Source: an uncultured Gaiellaceae bacterium
GTDB taxonomy: Bacteria > Actinomycetota > Thermoleophilia > Gaiellales > Gaiellaceae
DNA length: 7,708 bases
Assembly (NCBI GenBank): GCA_955652075.1
Contig: CATPAS010000124.1
Coordinates: 1-7,708 of the forward strand
Reading direction: 5' to 3'
The notes beneath the pieces are model-generated. The model saw nothing but the letters and a program-made list of their open reading frames with translations, did not search any database and had not been told where the DNA came from. Each line of letters opens with the position of its first letter. Within the stretch, counting starts at the first letter, position 1. Positions 1-6,015 of the stretch are shown in pieces. The translations under genes and the position numbers were made by a program.

Positions 1-732
1 AAGCTGGGCCTGAAACCCGCCGGCCAAGGGCACGTTCACGACACCGTCCGGCGTGCCGACGACGACCGTGTAGACGGGGATGTGCTGCGACCTCGCCTGT
101 GCGGCTGCAGCATCGGGTGTCGTGCGACCGCTCTTCTGGGCCCCGTCGGAGATGACGAGCATCGCGGTCGGCGGGATCCGCCCGTCACTGGTCCGCTCGG
201 CACGCGCAAGGCGGGTCCCGAGCGCCACCGCATCGCCGAGCGCCGTTCCCTGTCCCGATCTGAGCGACTTCAGCGCGCTGCGCACCAGCCCTCGATCCTC
301 TGTCGGGGGAACGGCGACGTACGCACGGCCGGAGAATCCGATCACGCCGACACGAAACTTCTTGGGCATCGCGTCGACGAAAGCCTGTGCAGCACGCTGC
401 GCGGCGATCAACCTCGATGGACGGACGTCCTGGGAGCTCATCGAGAGCGACGAGTCGATCGCGATCAGCACCGTCGCCTCCTCGCGCTGGACGCTCACGC
501 TCGCGTGCGGCCGCGCGACGCCCACGATCATCGCCGCCAGCGCGACGAGGAAGAGGGCGAGCGGCAGATGCCGGCGCCAGCCGGGAGACGCGTCGACGAG
601 GTTGGGCAGCAGACCCGGTGCGGTGAAACGGGTCGCGTAGCTCTGCCGACGCCGCTCGCGCAGGACGTACACCCCGACCAGTGCCGGTACGAGCGCGAGC
701 CCGATCAGCGCCAGCGGAGACTGAAAGCTCAT
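1..732 (-). CDS. BatA-type membrane protein with VWA domain (partial, C-terminus beyond left edge)
   Basis: The minus-strand frame stays open from an ATG at 732 to the window edge, giving 244 residues with no stop. A hydrophobic N-terminal segment (about residues 6-24, beginning MSFQSPLALIGL, typical of the BatA N-terminal domain) is followed by a basic RERRR stretch and a second membrane segment (about 57-74). A von Willebrand factor A domain follows. Its metal-ion site is complete: D93-S-S95-L-S97, T163 (GTALGDA) and D196 (ISDG). The metal site should face the cytoplasm or periplasm depending on topology, which I cannot decide here. The ATG overlaps the stop of the DUF58 gene by 4 bases (ATGA, 729-732), implying translational coupling. 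BatA proteins are usually around 320 residues with a last TM helix, so roughly a quarter is missing off the edge. Product class is secure; biological target unknown. Confidence 0.93.
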   Translation of the reverse strand, partial: MSFQSPLALIGLALVPALVGVYVLRERRRQSYATRFTAPGLLPNLVDASPGWRRHLPLALFLVALAAMIVGVARPHASVSVQREEATVLIAIDSSLSMSSQDVRPSRLIAAQRAAQAFVDAMPKKFRVGVIGFSGRAYVAVPPTEDRGLVRSALKSLRSGQGTALGDAVALGTRLARAERTSDGRIPPTAMLVISDGAQKSGRTTPDAAAAQARSQHIPVYTVVVGTPDGVVNVPLAGGFQAQL

Positions 733-1655
733 CGGCGAGGGCCCCGGCGCAAGAAGACCGCGAACGTACGGAGCCAGTCGCCGGCGGTCGTCAGGACGAC
801 ATGACGCGCGCCTGCGGCTGCGAGCGCGCCGGCTAGCTCGGCGCGCTCCGCTGCAGCCGCCGCCGCAAAGCGGGTGCGCAGCCGCTCGCTGCGCGTGTCG
901 GCGCGGAGCTGTCTCCCGGTCTCAGGGTCGACGAGCCACAGAACGCCCGCGTCCGGGAGCTCCTGCTCACGCGGGTCGCGGATCTCGACCGCGATCACGT
1001 CGTGCCTCCCGGCCAACTCGAGCAGCGGGCGGCGCCAGTCGGGCGGCCCTCGAAAGTCGCTGACCACGATCACCGCCGAACGTTGCCGGGCAAGCGCCGC
1101 GGTGCGATGGAGCGCCTCACCGAGCGACGTGGCGCCTGCGTTCTCCGCCTCCGAGGAGTCCCGCAAAGCCGAGAGGAGCCCCAGCAGTCCAAGCCGTCCC
1201 TGTCGGGGAGGGAACGCGCGCGGCCTTCCGTCGCCGAACGTCACGAGCCCCAGCCGGTTGCCCCGTCTCGTCGCCACGTGGCCGACCGCAATCGCAACGC
1301 CCTCCGCGACGTCGGCCTTCCGCCGGTCAGCGGTTCCGAAGGTCATCGACGCCGACGTGTCCAGCACGAGCCACGTGACGAGCACCCGCTCCGCCAGGTG
1401 CACGCGAACGTGCGGCACATTGGTGCGCGCAGTGACGTTCCAGTCGATCCGGCGTACGTCGTCGTCCCCTGGAACGTAAGGACGCACCTGCGCGAGCTCG
1501 GTTCCGTCGCCGAGGACCGCCGAGCGATAGTCGCCCGCGAGCAGGCCCTGCATCTTGCGCCCGATGCTGACGTCGAGCGCACGCAGCAGCGCGTCCGGCA
1601 GCGGCCCCGGTCCCGGCCGCGCGGGTGTCGGCTCGGAGTGGAGCGCTTGCTTCAC
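729..1655 (-). CDS. DUF58 domain-containing protein (VWA-like fold)
   Basis: A 308-residue protein. The DUF58 signature is clear at about residues 58-79 (RPYVPGDDDVRRIDWNVTAR). It is followed by a VWA-like domain with D99-T-S101-A-S103, T176 and D200 (VVSDF), so the metal-ion adhesion motif appears intact. No membrane segment is present, so this is the soluble type of DUF58 protein. The C-terminus is alanine-rich and helical (about 263-283). The start is a GTG at 1655 that overlaps the MoxR stop by 4 bases (GTGA, 1652-1655); the gene's own stop overlaps the next ATG in the same way. Such proteins are nearly always encoded next to MoxR ATPases and are thought to be their partners or substrates in assembling membrane or cell-envelope complexes. 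That role is known for the families, not shown here. Confidence 0.94.
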   Translation of the reverse strand: MKQALHSEPTPARPGPGPLPDALLRALDVSIGRKMQGLLAGDYRSAVLGDGTELAQVRPYVPGDDDVRRIDWNVTARTNVPHVRVHLAERVLVTWLVLDTSASMTFGTADRRKADVAEGVAIAVGHVATRRGNRLGLVTFGDGRPRAFPPRQGRLGLLGLLSALRDSSEAENAGATSLGEALHRTAALARQRSAVIVVSDFRGPPDWRRPLLELAGRHDVIAVEIRDPREQELPDAGVLWLVDPETGRQLRADTRSERLRTRFAAAAAAERAELAGALAAAGARHVVLTTAGDWLRTFAVFLRRGPRR

Positions 1656-2671
1656 GCTGCGCCGAAGGAAGCGAGGTCCGTCTTGGGAACGGGAACGGCG
1701 GCCAGCACCGTCTCGAGAATCGCGTCCGCCGTCACTTCCTCCGCGAGGGCCTGGTAGGTGAGGACCAGACGATGGCGGAGGGCGTCCTTCGCAAGCGTCT
1801 GCAGGTCGTCGGCCAGGACGTAGTCCCGCCCCCGCACGAGTGCGAGTGCACGGGACGCCTGCACGAGGCTGATCGGCCCGCGCGGGCTCGCTCCGAAAGC
1901 GATGAAGTCCTTCAGCTCCGCGACACCGTGGGCGGCCGGGTCTCGAGTGACAGTCGCAACGGCGACGGCGTAGCTGACGAGGGCCGGGTCGACGTACACG
2001 TCGAGCACCGCCTGTTGCAGCGATTGCAGATCCTCGAGCGAGAGCGCCTGCCGCAGCTCCGGCGCAGCAACCAGTTGGCGCTGCACGATCGTGAGCTCCT
2101 CGTCGTGCTCCGGGTAGTCGATCAGCACCTTGAGCATGAACCGATCGATCTGCGCCTCGGGCAGCGGGTACGTCCCTTCCGACTCGATCGGATTCTGCGT
2201 CGCCATCACGAGAAACGGTTCCGGTACCGGGTAGCTCGTGTGCCCGATCGTGACCTGCCGCTCCTGCATCACCTCGAGCAGAGCCGACTGCACCTTGGCA
2301 GGCGCGCGATTGATCTCGTCCGCGAGCAGGAAGTTGCAGAAGACCGGACCGAGCTCCGTCTCGAAGACCCCTTCGCCGGGGCGGTAGATGCGGGTGCCGA
2401 CGAGATCAGACGGGACGAGGTCGGGCGTGAACTGGACTCGGGCGAACGAGCCTCCGAGGACGCCGGCCGTCGTCTTGATCGTGAGCGTCTTCGCGAGCCC
2501 CGGCACTCCTTCGATCAGGAGGTGGCCCTGAGCCAGGAGGCAGACGAGCACTCGCTCGAGCATGTCGTCCTGGCCCGCGATCACCCGCCGGATCTCGAAG
2601 AGCGCCTGCTCGAGGCGATCCTTGGCCTCGGCCGGCGAGGGCACGGGCAGGTCGGTGCGCTGCTCGGTCAC
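1652..2671 (-). CDS. MoxR-family AAA+ ATPase
   Basis: A 339-residue AAA+ ATPase of the MoxR clade, the normal length for the family. Visible motifs in order: Walker A G55-VPGLAKT-62, Walker B LLADE at 115-119 followed by the MoxR-typical INRAPAKVQSALLEVMQE, sensor 1 N160 (ATQNP), arginine finger R177 (QIDRF) and sensor 2 R264 (GASPRG). The C-terminal helical lid ends near 339. All catalytic residues seem present. The start is GTG at 2671, supported by an excellent Shine-Dalgarno 7 bases upstream. MoxR ATPases act as chaperone-like remodellers, commonly using VWA proteins as adaptors; the two coupled genes downstream are just such proteins. It is the first gene of the cassette, and its promoter should lie in 2690-2740. 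Confidence 0.96.
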   Translation of the reverse strand: MTEQRTDLPVPSPAEAKDRLEQALFEIRRVIAGQDDMLERVLVCLLAQGHLLIEGVPGLAKTLTIKTTAGVLGGSFARVQFTPDLVPSDLVGTRIYRPGEGVFETELGPVFCNFLLADEINRAPAKVQSALLEVMQERQVTIGHTSYPVPEPFLVMATQNPIESEGTYPLPEAQIDRFMLKVLIDYPEHDEELTIVQRQLVAAPELRQALSLEDLQSLQQAVLDVYVDPALVSYAVAVATVTRDPAAHGVAELKDFIAFGASPRGPISLVQASRALALVRGRDYVLADDLQTLAKDALRHRLVLTYQALAEEVTADAILETVLAAVPVPKTDLASFGAA

Positions 2672-2678
2672 GTGGTCT

Positions 2679-2686
2679 CCCTCCTT
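2679..2686 (-). promoter_or_regulatory. Shine-Dalgarno of the MoxR gene
   Basis: On the minus strand this reads AAGGAGGG, a near-complete anti-16S match, with 7 bases before the GTG at 2671. It decides the GTG start of the MoxR gene. It is the only strong ribosome site I see in the window; the other genes are coupled by overlap or look leaderless. Confidence 0.8.
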
Positions 2687-2700
2687 GGCTTATACAGAGT

Positions 2701-2706
2701 CATATA
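2701..2706 (-). promoter_or_regulatory. Candidate -10 element for the MoxR cassette
   Basis: Minus strand reads TATATG, which would start transcription near 2694 and leave room for the Shine-Dalgarno at 2679-2686. A second AT-rich hexamer, TATAAG at 2689-2694, looks closer to consensus but would start the transcript inside the Shine-Dalgarno, so I prefer TATATG. I see no good -35 match; the palindrome at 2713-2735 occupies that position, as would be expected for a regulated promoter. Confidence 0.3.
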
Positions 2707-2712
2707 CGAGAG

Positions 2713-2735
2713 CAGGAGAACCTAAGTTTCTCCTG
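2713..2735. repeat. 23-base near-perfect palindrome, candidate operator
   Basis: Arms CAGGAGAA (2713-2720) and TTCTCCTG (2728-2735) are exact reverse complements. Of the seven bases between them, 2722/2726 and 2723/2725 also pair, so 10 of 11 base pairs match around a central A at 2724. It sits between the divergent MoxR and DUF4242 genes, just upstream of the MoxR -10 candidate and about 52 bases before the DUF4242 ATG. The size and place suit a dimeric repressor or activator site; no regulator gene is adjacent, so the protein is unknown. Confidence 0.5.
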
Positions 2736-2751
2736 AGAAGGTACGCCTCGG

Positions 2752-2781
2752 TAGACAAGAGCGGCTCCGAGCGCGTAGCCT
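2752..2781 (+). promoter_or_regulatory. Candidate leaderless promoter of the DUF4242 gene
   Basis: TAGACA (2752-2757) and TAGCCT (2776-2781) are separated by 18 bases, and the -10-like TAnnnT element ends 6 bases before the ATG at 2788. That spacing would place the first transcribed base at or next to the A of the ATG. No Shine-Dalgarno is visible before this gene, which fits the leaderless mRNAs common in actinobacteria. A very similar arrangement precedes the cyclase gene. Confidence 0.45.
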
Positions 2782-2787
2782 TGCTTT

Positions 2788-3072
2788 ATGACGAAGTTCC
2801 TCATAGAACGCACGTTTCACGTCGGTGAGAAGGACATGCCCGAGGTCAGCCGGAGATCGAAGAAGATCGCGATCGACAACTATCCGGAGATCACATGGGA
2901 GCACAGTCACGTGGTTATCGATGACGCCGGGACCGTGAAGACCTACTGCGTGTACGACGCGCCGACCGCGGACATCGTCCGGGCCCACGCAGCCGAGCTC
3001 GGTCTTCACGATGTCAATGGCGTCTTCGAGATAGCGGGCGACGTCACACCGGACGACTTCCCGCTGGATTAG
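2788..3072 (+). CDS. DUF4242 family small protein (SCO4226-type nickel-binding relative)
   Basis: A 94-residue soluble protein with no signal peptide. It begins MTKFLIERTF, typical of the family's first beta strand, and carries the conserved stretch around W37-E-H39-S-H41 and the strand T52-YCVYDAP-59 with C54; H67 and H74 lie in the second half. The family folds as a ferredoxin-like alpha/beta barrel, and one Streptomyces member (SCO4226) is described as nickel-binding. Whether the metal ligands are kept here I cannot judge, and the function of most members is unknown. The gene is alone on the plus strand and probably leaderless. Its TAG stop (3070-3072) overlaps the stop of the convergent cyclase gene. 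Confidence 0.9.
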   Translation: MTKFLIERTFHVGEKDMPEVSRRSKKIAIDNYPEITWEHSHVVIDDAGTVKTYCVYDAPTADIVRAHAAELGLHDVNGVFEIAGDVTPDDFPLD

Positions 3073-5174
3073 TGCCCCTCTGCGGGCTGGGGGCTTTTGC
3101 GCCCCAGCAGCTGTGCGTCGGCTACGTGGGCGACCATGAGCACCGCCACGGCCTGCCGCTGAAGGACTTTGCGTCGCAGTTGAGGATCCTCCTCGCCGAT
3201 GAGATCCAGTGCTTGCTGGTAAAACCCGACTGCCTCCTCCTTCGCCCAGCCCCGCCCGGCTTGATCGCCTGCGACAACGAGATATTCGGCGGCCCGGCGA
3301 TTCTCGCCAGCTTCACGCCAGTGCTGCGCCAGGGCCGAGCCCGCCGCCGGAATCTCGCGCGTCGTCTCCTCGAGGAAGGCCGCAACCTCCGCATGTCGCT
3401 TGCGCCTCTGTTGGCGTGGAAGCGTCGCGTAGGCGGCGTCGCGGATCAGGTCGTGCTTGAAGCTGAACTGCTGATCTCCACGCAGCCTGGAGACGGGCTC
3501 CCGCCGAATGAGGTCTCGCCCTTCGAGCGAGTCGAGCAGCTCGGCCAGGTCGAGCTGGCCTGAGGACATCCGCTCCAGCGCGCCCGTCCAGAAGACCTTT
3601 CCCACAACCGCCGCATCGAGCAAGACCGTACGCTCGCCCGGCGGAAGCGCGTCCAGCCGCGCTGACACGATGGCGCGGATCGTTGTGGGCAGCTCTGCGG
3701 CCGTCGCTTTCGCGGTCTCGGCCACCGACGCAGCAAGCTCCTCGATGAAGAGGGGATTTCCTTCACCTACGAGGCCGATCTCGCCGGATTGCCGGCCGGG
3801 TTTTTGCATCTGCAGCAACACCTGGGCCGCCAGCTCCTTCGCGTGCTCCTCGCCGAGCGGCTCGACAGGAAGAGCGGTAAACCCGGGCAGGCCACCTCCC
3901 CAGGACTGCCTGCGCTCGAGGAGGTCCGGACGAGCCAACGCGAGCAGGAGGAGCGGGACGTCGCGGACGCGCGAGGCCAGCACCTCGAGCAGGTCCAGCA
4001 TGCCGGCGTCCGCCCAGTGAATGTCCTCGAAGATGAGCACCGTCGGTCGCTCGTTCGCAAGCGCCTCGACCAGGCGGCGTGCCGAGAAGAACAATGTCTG
4101 GCGGTCGCCGACGCCGCCTTCCCTCCCCACACCAATCAGCATTGCAATGTGCGAGGAGGCGTCACTCGCTTCGCCGTCGAGCAGGTCTGCAACTGCTTGG
4201 TCGAGTTTCTTGCAAGCGGTCGCCGCTTCGTCCGTGTCGAAGATTCTCGCCACCTGCTTCACCTGGGTGGCGAAGGCGCCGTACGGGATCACTTCGCCGT
4301 ACGGAAGGGATCTGCCCTTGATCACGCGCGCGCCCCCGGCGTGCGCAAGCTGCCCGAACTCGGTTGCCAGCCGCGTTTTGCCTATGCCGGCCGGGCCGAA
4401 AAGTGTCACGAGTTGCGGCCGCCGCTCGGCGACGACGCGCTCCCACGTCCGCTCCAGAACGGCTAGTTCCGATACTCGCCCCAGCATCGGCACACGACCT
4501 GCGGCGCGCTCTCCTGGACCGGCGGAAGCGGCAAGGGCCCGCCACACCTGCACGGGTTCTTGTTTGCCTTTGGCGACAACGGGCTCCGCATCTTCGTAGC
4601 GAATGACGGAACGCGTCGCGCGGTACGTCTCTTCACCGACGAGGATCCCGTTGACTGGAGCCGCCTCCTGCAAGCGCGACGCGGTGTTGACGACGTCGCC
4701 CGCGACGACGCCTTCCCCCTGAGCAGCGCTCGCATCGAGCGAGACGAGAGCCTCGCCGGTATTCACCGCGATGCGGATCTTCAACTCGAGCTCGGCATTG
4801 TTCCGATTGAGCTCGTCGACTGCGGCGCACATCGCAAGGGCGGCTCTGACCGCGCGTTCCGGATCGTCCCCGTGGGCCACGGGGGCCCCAAAAACCGCCA
4901 TCACGGCGTCGCCGATGAACTTCTCGACGGTACCGCCGAACGACTCGATCTCGGAGCGAACGCGAGAGAAGTACGGCGTCAGGATCGCCCGGACGTCCTC
5001 CGGGTCCAGGCGTTCCGCGCGCGCCGTGAAGCCGACGAGATCCGCGAACAGGACGGTGACGACCTTGCGCTCCTCCGCCAGGCCGTGCGACCGCTGGGGA
5101 AGCGGCTCCGCGCAAGCCAGACAGAACTTGGCGATCGGCGGGTTCTCTTGACCGCAGCTTGGACAGGTCGTCAT
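3069..5174 (-). CDS. Zinc-ribbon / class III nucleotide cyclase / AAA-type ATPase regulator
   Basis: A 701-residue multidomain signalling protein with no membrane segment. Residues 4-21 form a zinc ribbon (CPSC at 4-7 and CLAC at 18-21). Residues 35-213 are a class III adenylate/guanylate cyclase domain with metal aspartates D45 (FADLVGFT) and D89 (GDAVMAVFG), K85 of the purine site, and N163 and R167 (NTASR). The second purine-specifying position, seven before N163, is V156 rather than Asp or Thr, so nucleotide specificity is open. An ATPase domain follows, with Walker A G260-PAGIGKT-267 and Walker B VLIFED (379-384) then IHWAD. The last 100 residues are helical and TPR-like. Longer relatives have several hundred more residues of TPR, so this is a short form, ending in a hydrophilic tail. 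The start is ATG at 5174; no Shine-Dalgarno, likely leaderless. The stop (TAA, 3069-3071) overlaps that of DUF4242. Confidence 0.94.
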   Translation of the reverse strand: MTTCPSCGQENPPIAKFCLACAEPLPQRSHGLAEERKVVTVLFADLVGFTARAERLDPEDVRAILTPYFSRVRSEIESFGGTVEKFIGDAVMAVFGAPVAHGDDPERAVRAALAMCAAVDELNRNNAELELKIRIAVNTGEALVSLDASAAQGEGVVAGDVVNTASRLQEAAPVNGILVGEETYRATRSVIRYEDAEPVVAKGKQEPVQVWRALAASAGPGERAAGRVPMLGRVSELAVLERTWERVVAERRPQLVTLFGPAGIGKTRLATEFGQLAHAGGARVIKGRSLPYGEVIPYGAFATQVKQVARIFDTDEAATACKKLDQAVADLLDGEASDASSHIAMLIGVGREGGVGDRQTLFFSARRLVEALANERPTVLIFEDIHWADAGMLDLLEVLASRVRDVPLLLLALARPDLLERRQSWGGGLPGFTALPVEPLGEEHAKELAAQVLLQMQKPGRQSGEIGLVGEGNPLFIEELAASVAETAKATAAELPTTIRAIVSARLDALPPGERTVLLDAAVVGKVFWTGALERMSSGQLDLAELLDSLEGRDLIRREPVSRLRGDQQFSFKHDLIRDAAYATLPRQQRRKRHAEVAAFLEETTREIPAAGSALAQHWREAGENRRAAEYLVVAGDQAGRGWAKEEAVGFYQQALDLIGEEDPQLRRKVLQRQAVAVLMVAHVADAQLLGRKSPQPAEGH
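3074..3108 (+). terminator. Weak hairpin region after DUF4242, possible terminator
   Basis: GCCCC (3074-3078) can pair with GGGGC (3090-3094), followed at once by TTTT (3095-3098); this resembles a short intrinsic terminator one base past the DUF4242 stop. An alternative and stronger stem pairs GCTGGGG (3086-3092) with CCCCAGC (3102-3108) and has no T tract. The two stems exclude each other. The sequence is also the 3' coding end of the cyclase gene, so it may be chance in GC-rich DNA. Confidence 0.25.
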
Positions 5175-5181
5175 CGACCAA

Positions 5182-5210
5182 AGGGTACGGCCGAAGTCGG
5201 AGGCGGTCTA
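5182..5210 (-). promoter_or_regulatory. Candidate leaderless promoter of the cyclase gene
   Basis: On the minus strand TAGACC (5205-5210) and TACCCT (5182-5187) are separated by 17 bases, and TACCCT ends 7 bases before the ATG at 5174. No Shine-Dalgarno precedes the ATG. The layout and -35 hexamer closely match those before the DUF4242 gene. The TAG of TAGACC is also the stop codon of the upstream TPM-like gene, so the promoter would overlap that gene's end. Read-through from upstream is equally possible. Confidence 0.4.
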
Positions 5211-5843
5211 GGTGGTAGGTGACCGTTCGCGTCGGCGATAGAGCACGAAGGCCGCAATGAGGGCAATCCCGGCCGTCGCTGCCGCGGCGATCGTGATCCT
5301 GTCGCGCCCGGTGGAGCCTCCTCCGGCCTTCGGCGCCGCGAGGTGGTGGCCAGCCGCTGCGGCCAGTCGCGGCACTGCGACGATCGCCGCCTGGACCTCC
5401 TTCGTGGCGTCCCGTCCGGGAGGCGGGAGGTTCTTCAGCACCGCGCTCGCCTTCGGATCGCGATTGCCGTTGACGGAGAACCCAAAGCCGTTCGGCATCA
5501 CGACGAGGAGTCGATCGCGATACACGAACGACAGCTCGAGCCCGAGGAACTGCGCGTACTTCTCCGGCTTGCCGAAGAGCGAAAACGCCGTGCCGAGATC
5601 GGACGGACTGAGGATCAAGGCGACTCTGATCCGGAAGTGCTGCTTGCCCGCTTCGCGTAGCAGGCCGCCGAGCCTCTGGACCTGGTTGCGGTCGATCCTC
5701 GTCGTGAACGGGAGGAAGACGCTCTGCGTCAGCAGATAGTCGCTTGCGGGATCGCCGTTCGCCCGCACCGCGTCGGGCGCACAGAGACAAATGAGTGCAG
5801 CGACGAGAACCGCCAGCCGCTTCTTGTTCACCACCTCCGTCAC
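5208..5843 (-). CDS. Exported single-pass membrane protein, TPM-like domain
   Basis: A 211-residue protein. The N-terminus is a Sec signal peptide (KKRLAVLVAALICL core, likely cut after AVRA at residue 28). An alpha/beta domain spans about 35-165: FRIRVALILSPSDLG (70-84), YAQFLGLEL (96-104) and a strand RLLVVMPNGFGF (111-122) resemble the TPM fold. A Gly/Ser linker, one TM helix (about 183-203) and a basic RRRER tail follow, giving an outside domain anchored by its C-terminus. TPM proteins are linked to photosystem repair in plants and are of mostly unknown role in bacteria; this assignment is by resemblance. The start is GTG at 5843, though in-frame GTGs at 5834 and 5831 are possible and no convincing Shine-Dalgarno decides. 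It begins 31 bases after the small membrane ORF and ends 33 bases before the cyclase ATG, so it may be last in the operon from 7423. Confidence 0.82.
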   Translation of the reverse strand: MTEVVNKKRLAVLVAALICLCAPDAVRANGDPASDYLLTQSVFLPFTTRIDRNQVQRLGGLLREAGKQHFRIRVALILSPSDLGTAFSLFGKPEKYAQFLGLELSFVYRDRLLVVMPNGFGFSVNGNRDPKASAVLKNLPPPGRDATKEVQAAIVAVPRLAAAAGHHLAAPKAGGGSTGRDRITIAAAATAGIALIAAFVLYRRRERSPTT

Positions 5844-5874
5844 AGGTCCGGCCCGACCCGCGCGATCGCGCCAC

Positions 5875-6015
5875 TCACCGCAGCAAGCGCCTTCGCGGGG
5901 GGCGGCTGGACAGAACGGCAGCTACGACAATCGCGGCGGACACGAGCAGGATCTCTGCGGATACGAGTCTGCGTAGCAGCGCCGCCGCTCCGAACGCAAG
6001 CTCGGGACCTGTCAT
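5875..6015 (-). CDS. 46-residue membrane peptide resembling the CopD C-terminus
   Basis: The ATG (6013-6015) overlaps the stop of the lipoprotein gene (ATGA, 6012-6015), the same coupling used by its neighbours, which supports real translation. The peptide begins MTGPELAFGAAALLRRLVSA, has one TM helix (about residues 22-35, ILLVSAAIVVAAVL) and ends in a basic tail with SSRPPRRR. The pattern of LRR-L-V-x-E, hydrophobic helix, then a proline pair is what I recall from the last membrane segment of CopD-type copper proteins. It is far too short to be CopD (normally several TM helices). It could be a free-standing small membrane partner of the lipoprotein or the last remnant of a decayed copD gene. 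The frame is open upstream for about 260 codons, but that part reads as an antisense-like shadow of the lipoprotein gene. Confidence 0.6.
   Translation of the reverse strand: MTGPELAFGAAALLRRLVSAEILLVSAAIVVAAVLSSRPPRRRLLR

Noticed and set aside
80..804. Plus-strand frames of 186 and 240 codons over the left-edge VWA gene
   Set aside because: The minus strand here has an uninterrupted VWA protein with a full metal-ion site; the plus frames are compositionally biased shadows.
2689..2694. TATAAG as the -10 box of the MoxR cassette
   Set aside because: Transcription would start within the Shine-Dalgarno at 2679-2686, leaving no usable ribosome site.
1625..2725. Long plus-strand open frame (366 codons) antisense to the MoxR gene
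   Set aside because: It is rich in Arg/Glu/Asp/His/Leu with no recognisable domain, and mirrors the highly conserved MoxR gene; long antisense frames are expected in GC-rich coding DNA.
3086..3108. GCTGGGG/CCCCAGC stem as a strong terminator for the cyclase gene
   Set aside because: It lies inside the cyclase coding sequence before its stop on that strand and has no T tract after it in the minus direction.
4633..5874. Minus-strand open frame of 413 codons across the cyclase start and TPM-like gene
   Set aside because: Arg/Gly/Ser-rich low-complexity translation without motifs. It overlaps two genes with clear domains in another frame of the same strand.
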